From assembly GCF_022751215.1 (NCBI RefSeq), contig NZ_JAICDG010000010.1, positions 1-64,000 of the forward strand: a stretch of DNA of 64,000 nt, read 5' to 3'. Both the position numbers and the translations under genes were made by a program. This stretch comes from Actinomadura terrae. GTDB taxonomy: Bacteria > Actinomycetota > Actinomycetes > Streptosporangiales > Streptosporangiaceae. Positions within the stretch are counted from its first letter, which is position 1. Each line of letters starts with the position of its first letter. A model generated the notes under the pieces. It made no database searches. It had not been told where the DNA came from and saw only the letters and a program-made list of their open reading frames with translations. This document shows, piece after piece, positions 1 through 9,769 of the stretch.

Positions 1-95
1 CGAGTACCCCCGAAGGGGCCTTTCCGCTCGACTTGCATGTGTTAAGCACGCCGCCAGCGTTCGTCCTGAGCCAGGATCAAACTCTCCATCAAGGC
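1..95 (-). rRNA. rrs: 16S ribosomal RNA, 5' end only (gene runs off the left edge)
   Basis: Read on the minus strand this is the conserved start of bacterial 16S rRNA: AGAGTTTGATCCTGGCTCAG, then the conserved GACGAACGCTGGCGGCGTG block, then CATGCAAGTCGAGCGG, and the first variable hairpin GGCCCCTTCGGGGGT. The mature 5' end is placed about 4-8 bases before GGAGAG, near position 92-95, by analogy with other actinobacteria. Only about the first 95 bases are in the window. The variable-region bases resemble Actinomadura-type 16S; that is recollection, not alignment. Confidence 0.97.
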
Positions 96-290
96 CACAC
101 GACCACCCAGGGGGCGAACCCCAAGCAGCCAAACCTCAGAAGAAAATCCCAGCAAACACCAACCCCAAATAGGGCTGGCATATTGCCTCAAAGAAATCCC
201 CAGCCCTCAACCACCCTCCGAAAAGGGAGTTCAGAGCCACGGGGCGACCCGACCAAACATGGCCGGGCCGATAAAGGCACTGGCTTTTAA

Positions 291-316
291 CACGCTGTTG
301 AGTTCTCAAGAAACGG
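291..316 (-). promoter_or_regulatory. Conserved rRNA leader motif (TTGAGAACTCAACAG)
   Basis: On the minus strand the leader reads TTTCTTGAGAACTCAACAG followed by CGTGTT. It contains the palindrome TTGAGAACTCAA. A motif of this type sits in actinobacterial 16S leaders downstream of the promoters, where it is linked to antitermination or processing. It lies about 200 bases upstream of the 16S start. The rest of the leader (96-290) shows no further gene or motif that I can support. Confidence 0.6.
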
Positions 317-370
317 ACACCCACCGCGCCGAACCCGCTTCCGCGAGCCCCGCTCCGGGGCAACCCTTCT

Positions 371-398
371 ATGCTATCCGAAGCGCCCGGTATGTCAA
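371..398 (-). promoter_or_regulatory. rRNA promoter P2 (downstream)
   Basis: Minus strand: -35 TTGACA (393-398), 16-base spacer, -10 TAGCAT (371-376). The -35 is a perfect sigma-70-type consensus. It reads toward the 16S gene. Transcription would start near 364. Confidence 0.7.
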
Positions 399-525
399 AC
401 TGTGGGCTCTTTGGCACCTCACGTCCCATTTGGGCAGGAGAAAGTCCCGCCCAGCTGGTCTGTGGAGGTGTCCCCTTGGGGCCGGCCACCGTGTCGGCGT
501 CCCGCTCCCCCGTGGGGCGTTTAGA

Positions 526-554
526 AGATTAGGTCCCGTCGGCGGGACCGTCAA
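526..554 (-). promoter_or_regulatory. rRNA promoter P1 (upstream) with an inverted repeat as spacer
   Basis: Minus strand: -35 TTGACG (549-554), 17-base spacer, -10 TAATCT (526-531). The spacer is almost entirely the inverted repeat GTCCCG-N4-CGGGAC (533-548). Both hexamers are good housekeeping-sigma matches. A repeat inside the spacer could be a regulator site; no protein is known from the sequence. Confidence 0.7.
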
Positions 555-677
555 ATCACCCTCCCAGCGGCATGAAAGGCCTGGTCAGAGTATGTTTTCG
601 GACCTTTGAACATGCCCACCGGCCGTCGCCCGTAACCGCACTGTGACGTTTACTTGCCGAACTTTGGGCGCGCGATG

Positions 678-715
678 ACGGACGCCCGCCCGGCGCGAGC
701 CGAGCGGGCGTCCGT
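678..715 (-). terminator. Terminator downstream of tyrS
   Basis: Twelve-base arms ACGGACGCCCGC (678-689) and GCGGGCGTCCGT (704-715) form a perfect stem with a 14-base loop, starting 22 bases after the tyrS stop. There is no T tract, as is common in high-GC actinobacteria. It separates tyrS from the rRNA promoter region. Confidence 0.75.
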
Positions 716-736
716 TCTTCGCAGGTCAGACGTGCT

Positions 737-2014
737 TCACTCCGACGTCACCTCGACGCCGCCGACGTTGCGCTTCCCGCGCCGCAGGACGAGGAAGCGA
801 CCGTGCAGGAGGTCGGTCGCGGCGGGCGCCGCGTCGTCCGACTCGACCTTGGCGTTGTTGAGGTAGGCGCCTCCCTGGGCGATCGCGCGGCGCGCCTCGG
901 ACTTGCTCTTGCACAGGCCCGTGGCGGCCAGGAGGTCGGCGACGGTCGGCAGGGCGCCCGGCGGGACCTCGGTGCGCGGAACCTCCGCGAGCGCCGACTT
1001 CAGCGTCCGTTCGTCCAGCTCCTCCAGGGCGCCTTGGCCGAACAGGGCGCGGGACGCGGCCACGACCCGGGCGGTCTCGTCGGCACCGTGGACGAGCGTG
1101 GTCATCTCCTCGGCGAGCGCCCGTTGCGGGGCGCGGGCCGCGGGGCGGCCGACGCCCTGTTTGATCAGGTCCTCGATCTCCTCGCGGGAGCGGAAGCTGA
1201 ACGCCTTGAGGTACATCTCGACGTCCCGGTCGTCCGCGTTGATCCAGAACTGGTAGAACGCGTACGGCGGGGTCAGCTCGGGATCGAGCCAGTACGTCTC
1301 GCCGCCGGCGGTCTTGCCGAACTTGGTCCCGTCCGCCTTCGTGAGCAGCGGCGTGGTCAGTGCGTGCGCCGTGCCGCCCTCGACGCGGCGGATGAGGTCC
1401 ACCCCGGCGGTGAGGTTGCCCCACTGGTCGCTGCCGCCGGTCTGGAGGACGCACCCGTACCGGCGGTGCAGCTCCAGGAAGTCCATCGACTGGAGCAGGA
1501 CGTAGCTGAACTCGGTGTAGCTCATCCCCGTGCTGTCGAGGCGGGCCTTGACGGTCTCGCGGGCGAGCATGCGGTTGACCGGGAAGTGCTTGCCGATGTC
1601 GCGCAGGAACTCGATCGCGGACATCGGTCCGGTCCATTCGAGGTTGCTGACCATCGTCGCGGCCGTCGGGCCGTCACCGAAGTCCAGGAACCGCGCGACC
1701 TGGGCGCGGACGCGCTCGACCCAGCCGGCGACGGTCTCCTCGGAGTTCAGCACGCGTTCGGCGCTCTTGCCGCTCGGGTCGCCGATCAGGCCGGTGGCGC
1801 CGCCGACCAGGCCGAGGGGCCGGTGCCCGGCCCGCTGGAAGCGCCGCAGCAGGAGGATCTGCATCAGGTTGCCGAGGTGCAGCGAGGGGGCCGTCGGGTC
1901 GAACCCGCAGTACAGCGTGACCGGTCCCGCGGCGAGCAGCGCCCGCAGTTCGTCCAGGTCGGTGGACTGCGCGATCAGGTCGCGCCACGCGAGATCGTCC
2001 AGGATGTCGGTCAC
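737..2014 (-). CDS. tyrS: Tyrosine--tRNA ligase
   Basis: Charges tRNA-Tyr with tyrosine in the cytosol. It is a class I synthetase of 425 residues, the usual bacterial TyrRS length. Visible features are the tyrosine-binding YCGFDPTAPSLHLGN region with the HIGH-type motif HLGN at residues 46-49, the QTGGSDQWGN motif near 191-200, the KMSKS-type loop KFGKT at 231-235, and a C-terminal S4 RNA-binding domain from about residue 355. The GTG start at 2014 has GAGGA about 6 bases upstream. It is the last gene before the rRNA operon, and a strong hairpin follows its stop. It is separated from the small upstream gene by about 95 bases. Confidence 0.97.
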   Translation of the reverse strand: MTDILDDLAWRDLIAQSTDLDELRALLAAGPVTLYCGFDPTAPSLHLGNLMQILLLRRFQRAGHRPLGLVGGATGLIGDPSGKSAERVLNSEETVAGWVERVRAQVARFLDFGDGPTAATMVSNLEWTGPMSAIEFLRDIGKHFPVNRMLARETVKARLDSTGMSYTEFSYVLLQSMDFLELHRRYGCVLQTGGSDQWGNLTAGVDLIRRVEGGTAHALTTPLLTKADGTKFGKTAGGETYWLDPELTPPYAFYQFWINADDRDVEMYLKAFSFRSREEIEDLIKQGVGRPAARAPQRALAEEMTTLVHGADETARVVAASRALFGQGALEELDERTLKSALAEVPRTEVPPGALPTVADLLAATGLCKSKSEARRAIAQGGAYLNNAKVESDDAAPAATDLLHGRFLVLRRGKRNVGGVEVTSE

Positions 2015-2108
2015 GGTCTTCCTCGTCTCCGGCTTGCTCTGTGGTGGTCGCCGGGCGGGCCCGGCGTGTCCAGGGTGCCCCGGCCCGTCGGCGTCTGGCC
2101 AACGATAT

Positions 2109-2564
2109 TCAATGCCCGGTGTAGGCGCGGGCGGGGACGAACACGTCGTGTCCCGAGGTGAAGGCCACCCGGACGCCCGTCCGGTCCCAGTGGACGTTCT
2201 TGATGGCGGGCCGCTCGGAGAACCCCCGGTCCAGGCGGACCCAGTGCCCGTAGGCCGGGTCGCGGCGGCCCGACACGATCATGCCCACGAATAGGTCGTA
2301 GTACCGATGCCGATGCAGGATCTTGCTGCGGTTGTCCTGGACGGCGACGAAGTACCGGACGGACGCCTCGCCCTTCGGCGGCGGCTGCCTCGACTCTCCG
2401 GACTCGCTGATCGACGCGCCGTAGGAGTCGACGCCCAGCGTGACCGCCAGGAGGAGGACGGCCGCGACCAGGCCGCCGCCGGCCCACCGCCGGCGTCTGG
2501 ACCACGGTCGAGGGTGCGGCGGGCCGCCGGCCGCAAGCGAAGCCGGCGGGGCCGGGTCAGTCAT
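2109..2564 (-). CDS. Small single-pass membrane or secreted protein, unknown function
   Basis: 151 residues. The N terminus has a Pro-rich stretch, a basic RRRR patch, then one hydrophobic segment (about residues 29-45), so it is probably anchored in or exported across the membrane. The remaining ~105 residues (VRYFVAVQDNRSKILHRHRY and onward) form a soluble domain that I do not recognise. It overlaps the 3-methyladenine glycosylase gene upstream by 8 bases, so the two are likely co-translated. Codon use matches its neighbours. The reading frame is credible from the overlap, codon bias and membrane segment, but no family can be assigned. Confidence 0.7.
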   Translation of the reverse strand: MTDPAPPASLAAGGPPHPRPWSRRRRWAGGGLVAAVLLLAVTLGVDSYGASISESGESRQPPPKGEASVRYFVAVQDNRSKILHRHRYYDLFVGMIVSGRRDPAYGHWVRLDRGFSERPAIKNVHWDRTGVRVAFTSGHDVFVPARAYTGH

Positions 2565-3192
2565 CGGCGACGACCTTCTTGCGCTTCCTCGGGACGTGCG
2601 GACGGTACGGGGAGACGCTCGGGTCGCCGTCGATCCAGAACCGCCAGGGCACGTCCTTGGCGCCGTTGACCCCCGTCCGGGGCCCGGTCCTGATGAGCGC
2701 GGGGTCGGCGGGCTCGCCGACGTGGACGGTCAGCGGCCCGCCCGGGGAGCACACGTCGAGGCCGTTCTGCTCGCGGGCGATGCCGAGCGCCTGGCAGAGC
2801 CGCGCGGGGCCGCGCGCCAGGTCGCGGACGGACGAGCGGGGCCGGCGCGCCCGCGCCGTCTCCTCGCCCGCGACGATCTCCCCGGCGCGGAGCAGGACCG
2901 CCGAGGAGGTCCCGTCGGGTCCGCAGACGATGTTCATGCAGAAGTGCATGCCGTAGGTGAAGTACACGTAGGCGAAGCCGGGCGGCCCGAACATGACGGC
3001 GTTGCGCGGTGTCGGCCCGCGGTAGGCGTGGGACGCGGGGTCCAGGGGCCCCGCGTACGCCTCGACCTCGGTGAGCCGGACGGCGACCTCGCCGGCGGGG
3101 GTGCGGTGCCGGAGCACCTGTCCGAGCAGGGCGGGCGCGACCTCGTCCACCGGGCGGTCGAGGAAGTCCCGTGGCAGCAGCGCTCCGTTCAT
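2557..3192 (-). CDS. DNA-3-methyladenine glycosylase (AAG/MPG type)
   Basis: Base-excision repair enzyme that removes alkylated purines such as 3-methyladenine. At 211 residues it has the usual size of bacterial AAG-fold proteins. Family features are LTEVEAYAGPLDPASHAYRG near the N terminus (catalytic Glu in EVEAY), RNAVMFGPPGFAYVYFTYGM, the NIVCGPDG segment, and LARGPARLCQALGI. The ATG at 3192 is the only reasonable start. It lies between argH and the small membrane protein, all leftward. The C terminus ends in a basic tail (RKRKKVVADD). The link to the arg genes is probably positional only. Confidence 0.93.
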   Translation of the reverse strand: MNGALLPRDFLDRPVDEVAPALLGQVLRHRTPAGEVAVRLTEVEAYAGPLDPASHAYRGPTPRNAVMFGPPGFAYVYFTYGMHFCMNIVCGPDGTSSAVLLRAGEIVAGEETARARRPRSSVRDLARGPARLCQALGIAREQNGLDVCSPGGPLTVHVGEPADPALIRTGPRTGVNGAKDVPWRFWIDGDPSVSPYRPHVPRKRKKVVADD

Positions 3193-3323
3193 CGCCTCAC
3201 CGTGGGTCGTGGGGTGGATCCGGCGGGCGCCCTCGGCCCGGGACCGAGGGAACCGCCGGGCGTCCGCAAAAGCCTAAGGGCGTTCCGGGGTGCCCTCAGC
3301 CGTCCAGCCGACCCCGGCCGGGC

Positions 3324-4730
<1,407 letters not shown>

Positions 4731-4860
4731 GGAGATCCTCTTCTTCCCACCGCTGTGCGTGTCGTGTTCCTGCCATCCCACCACGGCTGTCCGCCGCGGG
4801 GCATGGGCAAACGGTATCCGGGGCGCGCCGCCGCCGGGGACACCCCCCGCGGCGCCGCGC

Positions 4861-4877
4861 CCCGGCTGAGAGCCGGG
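4861..4877 (-). terminator. Hairpin just after argG
   Basis: CCCGGCT-GAG-AGCCGGG (plus-strand reading) gives a perfect 7-base stem with a 3-base loop, 7 bases downstream of the argG stop. A second GC-rich imperfect stem follows at about 4820-4864. The pair probably terminates or attenuates argG transcription before argH. There is no T tract. Confidence 0.55.
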
Positions 4878-4883
4878 CGGCGG

Positions 4884-6086
4884 TCAGCCGGCCTGGTCCC
4901 GGTCGCGCTTGGCGGCGATCTTGCTGGGCAGGCTCCACAGCTCGACGAAGCCCTTGGCGAGGCTCTGGTCGAAGGTGTCGCCGGTGTCGTAGGTGGCGAG
5001 GTCGTAGCTGTACAGGGACGCGTCGCTGCGCCGCCCGGTGACGACGGCGCGGCCGCCGTGCAGGGTCATCCGGATCTCGCCGGACACCTGCCGCTGCGCG
5101 TCGGCGATGAACGCGTCGAGGGCGTCCTTGAGCGGCGAGAACCAGAGGCCGTCGTAGACGAGCTCGCCCCACCGCTGGTCGACCGACCGCTTGAAGCGGG
5201 CGAGGTCGCGTTCGACGGTGACGCTCTCCAGCTCCATGTGCGCGGTGATCAGCGCGATCGCGCCGGGCGCCTCGTACACCTCGCGGCTCTTGATGCCGAC
5301 GAGCCGGTCCTCGACCATGTCGATGCGGCCGACGCCCTGGGCGCCCGCGCGCCGGTTCAGCTCGTCGATGACCTGGTACGGGGTGAGCGGGCGGCCGTCC
5401 AGCGCGACCGGGACGCCGGCGGCGAAGGTGATGACGACCTCGTCGGCCTCGCGCGGCTGCGCGGGGTCGGCGGTGTAGTCGTAGACGTCCTCGATCGGGC
5501 CGTTCCAGATGTCCTCCAGGAACCCGGTCTCGACGGCGCGCCCCCACAGGTTCTGGTCGATGGAGTAGGGCGACTTGGCCGACACGTCGATCGGCAGGCC
5601 CTTCTCCTCGGCGAACGCGATGGCCTTGTCGCGCGTCCAGGCGAAGTCGCGGGCGGGCGCGATGACCTTCAGGTCGGGGTTGAGGGCGGACAGGCCGGCC
5701 TCGAAGCGGACCTGGTCGTTGCCCTTGCCGGTGCAGCCGTGCGAGACCGACGTCCCGCCGAACTCCTTCGCGGCCGAGACGAGGTGCTTGACGATCAGCG
5801 GCCGGGACAGCGAGGACAGCAGCGGGTAGCGGTCCATGTAGAGGGCGTTCGCCTGGAGCGCGGGGACGCAGAAGTCCGCGGCGAACTCCTCCCTGGCGTC
5901 GACGACGACGGCCTCGGCCGCGCCGCAGGCCAGCGCCCGGTCGCGGATGGCGTCGAGGTCCTCGCCGCCCTGGCCGACGTCGACCGCCACCGCGATGATC
6001 TCGCCGCCGGTCTGCTCGGCGAGGAACGGGATCGCCACGGAGGTGTCCAGGCCCCCGGAGTACGCGAGTACGACGCGCTCGCTCAT
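4884..6086 (-). CDS. argG: Argininosuccinate synthase
   Basis: Joins citrulline and aspartate using ATP to give argininosuccinate. It has 400 residues, normal for the family. The PP-loop motif AYSGGLDTS (residues 8-16) binds ATP, and the citrulline/aspartate-binding SHGCTGKGNDQVRFE segment is intact. I chose the ATG at 6086: AGGAG lies 9 bases upstream, whereas for the alternative ATG at 6095 it would be directly adjacent. The gene lies just downstream of argR with a 47-base gap that includes the argR hairpin. Together with argCJBDFR and argH it completes the pathway from glutamate. Confidence 0.97.
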   Translation of the reverse strand: MSERVVLAYSGGLDTSVAIPFLAEQTGGEIIAVAVDVGQGGEDLDAIRDRALACGAAEAVVVDAREEFAADFCVPALQANALYMDRYPLLSSLSRPLIVKHLVSAAKEFGGTSVSHGCTGKGNDQVRFEAGLSALNPDLKVIAPARDFAWTRDKAIAFAEEKGLPIDVSAKSPYSIDQNLWGRAVETGFLEDIWNGPIEDVYDYTADPAQPREADEVVITFAAGVPVALDGRPLTPYQVIDELNRRAGAQGVGRIDMVEDRLVGIKSREVYEAPGAIALITAHMELESVTVERDLARFKRSVDQRWGELVYDGLWFSPLKDALDAFIADAQRQVSGEIRMTLHGGRAVVTGRRSDASLYSYDLATYDTGDTFDQSLAKGFVELWSLPSKIAAKRDRDQAG

Positions 6087-6133
6087 GGTCGTCATCTCCT
6101 GTGAGAAAAGTGTCCGATGGTGGAAGGGCGGGG

Positions 6134-6667
6134 TCAGGGGGCCGTCGGCCCCTGACTTCGTCGCTCGCGGCCGCCCGCCAGCTTGAGCAGCGACTCGGCG
6201 ACGTGCTCGCCGCCCTGCGGGTCGCGGGCGATGACGAGGATCGAGTCGTCGCCGGCGACGGTGCCGAGGATCGAGGGCCATTCGGCGTGGTCGATCGCCG
6301 ACGCGAGGTACTGCGCGGCCCCAGGCGGGGTCCGCGCGATGACGAGGTTGGCGGACGCCTCGGCCGACACCAGCAGCTCCGCCGCGATCCGGCCGAGCCG
6401 TCCGGTGAAGGTCTCGGCAGTGCCGGTGCGGGCGCGCCGGATGCGCTCGCCGCCCTCGCCGGGGACCGCGTAGATGAGCGTGCCGTCGTCGGCGCGGAGC
6501 TTGACCGCGCCGATCTCCACGAGGTCGCGCGAGAGCGTGGCCTGGGTGACCTCGACGCCCTCGTCGACGAGCAGCTTCGCCAGCTCGCCCTGGGAGTGGA
6601 CGGGGTGCCGGGTCAGCAGCTCGATCACCCGGGCGTGCCGGGCGGCCTTGGTCATGGGGGTCGTCAC
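6134..6667 (-). CDS. argR: Arginine repressor ArgR
   Basis: Arginine-responsive hexameric repressor of arginine synthesis genes. About 177 residues. The N-terminal winged helix-turn-helix includes SQGELAKLLVDEG and QATLSRDLVEIGAVK. The C-terminal arginine-binding/oligomerisation domain ends with GTVAGDDSILVIARDPQGG. The GTG at 6667 overlaps the argF stop (GTGA) with GGAG about 5 bases upstream. An ATG at 6655 is possible and would be 4 residues shorter. It closes the argCJBDFR operon, so it is probably autoregulated through the operator at the argC promoter. Confidence 0.95.
   Translation of the reverse strand: MTTPMTKAARHARVIELLTRHPVHSQGELAKLLVDEGVEVTQATLSRDLVEIGAVKLRADDGTLIYAVPGEGGERIRRARTGTAETFTGRLGRIAAELLVSAEASANLVIARTPPGAAQYLASAIDHAEWPSILGTVAGDDSILVIARDPQGGEHVAESLLKLAGGRERRSQGPTAP
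6138..6152 (-). terminator. Hairpin at the argR 3' end
   Basis: GGGGCC-GTC-GGCCCC is a perfect 6-base stem that overlaps the last codons of argR. It may reduce read-through into argG. Confidence 0.4.
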
Positions 6668-7578
6668 GAGCGCTCCAGCAGCCACGTCAGCAGGGCCTTC
6701 TGGGCGTGCAGCCGGTTCTCCGCCTCGTCCCAGACGCGGCTGCGGGGGCCGTCCAGGACGGACGCGGCGATCTCCTTGCCCCGGTAGGCGGGCAGGCAGT
6801 GCAGGACGATCGCGGCGGGGTCGGCGAGGGCGAGCAGCTCCTCGCCGACGGCGTAGGGGTCGTACAGGGAGGTGTCCTTGCCCTCCTGCCCCATCGACAC
6901 CCACGTGTCGGTGGCGAGGACGTCGGCTCCGGCGGCGGCGCGCTTGGCGTCGTCGGTCACGGTGACCGAGCCGCCGGTCGCGGCGGCGATCTCGGTGGCG
7001 CGGGCGACGACGGCGGCGTCCGGGGGCTGGGCGGCGGGCGCGCCGATCCGGACGTGCATCCCGGCGGTGGCGCAGCCGAGCAGGTAGGAGTGGGCCATGT
7101 TGTTGGCGCCGTCGCCGAAGTAGGCGAGGGTGGCGCCGGCGAGGGCGCCCTTGGCCTCCCGGACGGTCTGGAGGTCGGCGAGGATCTGGCAGGGGTGGAA
7201 CTCGTCGGTGAGGGCGTTGACCACCGGGACCGTGGTGCCGGCGGCCATCTCCTCGATGCGCTCCTGCCTGGACGTCCGCCAGACGATGGCGCTGACCTGC
7301 CGTTCCAGGACGCGCGCGGTGTCGGCGATGGGTTCGCCGCGGCCGAGCTGGCTGGATCCGGCGTCCATGACCAGGGCGTGGCCGCCGAGTTCGGCGACGC
7401 CGGTGGCGAACGAGATCCGGGTGCGGGTGGACGGCTTGTCGAACAGGACGGCGACCGTCCTCGGGCCCTCCAGCGGCCGCAGCGCGAACCGGTCGGCCTT
7501 GGCCCGGACGGCGAGGTCGAGCACCTCGGCCTGCTCGGCGGGGGCGAGGTCGTCGTCGCGGAGGAAGTGCCTGGTCAC
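6664..7578 (-). CDS. argF: Ornithine carbamoyltransferase
   Basis: Makes citrulline from ornithine and carbamoyl phosphate. 304 residues, the normal size. Visible family motifs are the carbamoyl-phosphate loop FDKPSTRTRISF, the downstream FHPCQILADLQT, and the ornithine-site HCLPAYRG near the C terminus. The GTG start at 7578 has GGAG about 8 bases upstream and follows the argD stop by 2 bases. It overlaps argR by 4 bases. It is part of the tightly packed argCJBDFR operon. Confidence 0.96.
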   Translation of the reverse strand: MTRHFLRDDDLAPAEQAEVLDLAVRAKADRFALRPLEGPRTVAVLFDKPSTRTRISFATGVAELGGHALVMDAGSSQLGRGEPIADTARVLERQVSAIVWRTSRQERIEEMAAGTTVPVVNALTDEFHPCQILADLQTVREAKGALAGATLAYFGDGANNMAHSYLLGCATAGMHVRIGAPAAQPPDAAVVARATEIAAATGGSVTVTDDAKRAAAGADVLATDTWVSMGQEGKDTSLYDPYAVGEELLALADPAAIVLHCLPAYRGKEIAASVLDGPRSRVWDEAENRLHAQKALLTWLLERS

Positions 7579-7580
7579 GG

Positions 7581-8807
7581 TCAGCTCTCCTTCGCGTGAG
7601 GGTGCGCGGGCGTGAGGGCGGCGGACGCCGCGTCGAGGATCGAGGGGAACGCGGCGACGAACGACTCCGCCTGCGCGGCGGTGAGGACGAGCGGCGGCGC
7701 GATCCGCAGCGCGTCGGGCTGGAGCGCGTTGATGAGGAATCCGGCGTCGCGGGCGGCGGCCTCCACGGCGGGGGCGTGCGGCCCGGTGAGGACGGTGGCG
7801 AGCCACAGCCCGCGGCCCCGGACGCCCGCGAGCAGCGGGTGCTCGACGGCGGCGAGCCCGCTGCCGAGGACCTCGCCCACGGCGGCGGCGTTGCCGAGCA
7901 GGCCGTCCTTCTCGATCGTGTCGAGGACGGCGAGGGCGGCGGCGGCGCCGACCGGGTTGCCGCCGAACGTGCTGCCGTGGTCGCCCTTGGCGAACAGGTC
8001 GCCGTGCTCGCCGAACGCGACGCACGCGCCGATCGGCAGGCCGCCGCCGAGGCCCTTGGCCAGCGTCAGGATGTCGGGCTTGGCGTTCTCGGCCTGGAAG
8101 GCGAACCAGGCTCCGGTGCGCCCGATCGCGGCCTGGATCTCGTCCGCGACCAGCAGCGCGCCGGCGGCGTCGCAGATCTCGCGGGCGGCGGCGAGGTAGC
8201 CCTCCGGCGGGGGGACGACCCCGGCCTCGCCCTGCGTGGGTTCGAGGAACACCGCCGCGCAGTCCTCGGCGACGGCGGCCTTGAGCGCTTCCGCGTCCCC
8301 GTAGGGGACGAAGGTCACGTCCAGCGCGAACGGTCCGAACGGCTCGCGGATCGACGCCTTGCCGGTCAGCGACAGCGCGCCCATGGTGCGGCCGTGGAAC
8401 CCGTTCTCGGTCGCGACGAAGCGCGCCCGCCCGTGCGCCCGGCCGTACTTGATCGCGAGCTTGAGCGCGCACTCGTTGGCCTCGGTGCCGCTGCTGGTGA
8501 GGAACACGCGGCCGTCGCCGTCCAGCAGGCCGCGCAGCCGCTCGGCGAGCAGCACCTCGGGCTCGTGCAGGAACAGGTTGGAGGTGTGCGCCAGCGTCGC
8601 GACCTGCGTGGACACGGCCTCGACCAGCGCCGGGTGGGCGTGCCCGAGGGAGCTGACCGCGATGCCGGCGATCAGGTCGAGGTACGCGCGGCCGTCGACG
8701 TCGAAGACCCGGGCGCCCTCGCCGCGCGCCAGCGCGAGCGGCGGGACGCCGTAGTTGGGCATGAACGCGGCCTCGTACCGCGTCCTGAGGTCGTCGTTCG
8801 CGGTCAT
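7581..8807 (-). CDS. argD: Acetylornithine aminotransferase
   Basis: PLP-dependent class III aminotransferase that converts N-acetylglutamate semialdehyde to N-acetylornithine. 408 residues. The PLP lysine lies in ILTLAKGLGGGLPIGA, and GSTFGGNPVG and the LVADEIQAAIGRTG Asp motif are present. The ATG at 8807 overlaps the argB stop (ATGA). The enzyme could also serve lysine synthesis as in other bacteria; that is family knowledge, not shown here. Confidence 0.96.
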   Translation of the reverse strand: MTANDDLRTRYEAAFMPNYGVPPLALARGEGARVFDVDGRAYLDLIAGIAVSSLGHAHPALVEAVSTQVATLAHTSNLFLHEPEVLLAERLRGLLDGDGRVFLTSSGTEANECALKLAIKYGRAHGRARFVATENGFHGRTMGALSLTGKASIREPFGPFALDVTFVPYGDAEALKAAVAEDCAAVFLEPTQGEAGVVPPPEGYLAAAREICDAAGALLVADEIQAAIGRTGAWFAFQAENAKPDILTLAKGLGGGLPIGACVAFGEHGDLFAKGDHGSTFGGNPVGAAAALAVLDTIEKDGLLGNAAAVGEVLGSGLAAVEHPLLAGVRGRGLWLATVLTGPHAPAVEAAARDAGFLINALQPDALRIAPPLVLTAAQAESFVAAFPSILDAASAALTPAHPHAKES

Positions 8808-9769
8808 GACGCCGTCCCCTGGGGGGTGGGCAGCACCATCGTGCCGATCCCTTCGTCGGTGAAGATCTCCAGCAGCAGCGCGTGCGGGACGCGGCCGTCC
8901 AGCACGTGGGCCCGCGGGACGCCGCCGCGCACGGCGGACAGGCAGGCCTCCATCTTCGGCACCATCCCCGCCGACAGGCCCGGCAGCAGCTCCGCCAGCT
9001 CGTCGGTGGTGAGGCTGTCGATCACGTCCTCGCTGTTCGGCCAGTCGGCGTACAGGCCCTCGACGTCGGTGAGGACGACGAGCTTCGCGGCGTCGAGCGC
9101 GACCGCGACGGCCGCGGCGACGGTGTCGGCGTTGACGTTGAACACCTCGCCGTCGTCGCCGCGCGCGATGCTGGACACGACCGGGATCCGGCCGTCGTCC
9201 AGCAGCGCCTTCAGCGCCCCGACCTGCACCTCGACGATCTCGCCGACCTGGCCGATGTCGACGGGCTCGCCGTCGACGAGCGCGCGCTTGCGCTCGGCGG
9301 TGAACAGGTTGGCGTCCTCGCCGGACATGCCGAGCGCGAACGGGCCGTGCCGGTTGATGAGCCCGACGACGTCGCGCTGCACCTGCCCGGTCAGCACCAT
9401 CCGGACGACCTCCATGGCCTCCGGCGTCGTGACCCGCAGCCCGGCGGTGAAGGTGGAGTCGATGCCGTTGCGGGCGAGCGCGGTGTCGATCTGCGGGCCG
9501 CCGCCGTGCACGACGACCGGCCGCAGGCCCGCGTAGCGCAGGAACACCACGTCCTCGGCGAAGGAGTGGCGCAGCGCCTCGTCGGACATCGCGTGCCCGC
9601 CGTACTTGATCACGACGGTCGCGCCGTGGAAGCGCTCCAGCCACGGCAGCGCCCTGATCAGCGTCTCCGCGCGGCGCTGCGGCTCGCCGCGCGCCCCGGC
9701 CCGCGGCTCGGTCCGCGTCTCGTTCTGCGTCTCGGTCTGTGTCTCGGTGCTGGCGGTCAGGTCGCTCAT
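8804..9769 (-). CDS. argB: Acetylglutamate kinase with a repetitive N-terminal extension
   Basis: Phosphorylates N-acetylglutamate and is usually the arginine-feedback-controlled step. 321 residues. The kinase core starts near residue 40 with VVIKYGGHAMSDE and contains VVVHGGGPQID and GMVPKMEA. The first ~30 residues are a low-complexity run of Thr/Glu/Gln (STETQTETQNETRTEPRAG), apparently expanded from a short DNA repeat, and are unlikely to fold. The ATG at 9769 overlaps the argJ stop. No other start gives the complete kinase core. Confidence 0.96.
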   Translation of the reverse strand: MSDLTASTETQTETQNETRTEPRAGARGEPQRRAETLIRALPWLERFHGATVVIKYGGHAMSDEALRHSFAEDVVFLRYAGLRPVVVHGGGPQIDTALARNGIDSTFTAGLRVTTPEAMEVVRMVLTGQVQRDVVGLINRHGPFALGMSGEDANLFTAERKRALVDGEPVDIGQVGEIVEVQVGALKALLDDGRIPVVSSIARGDDGEVFNVNADTVAAAVAVALDAAKLVVLTDVEGLYADWPNSEDVIDSLTTDELAELLPGLSAGMVPKMEACLSAVRGGVPRAHVLDGRVPHALLLEIFTDEGIGTMVLPTPQGTAS

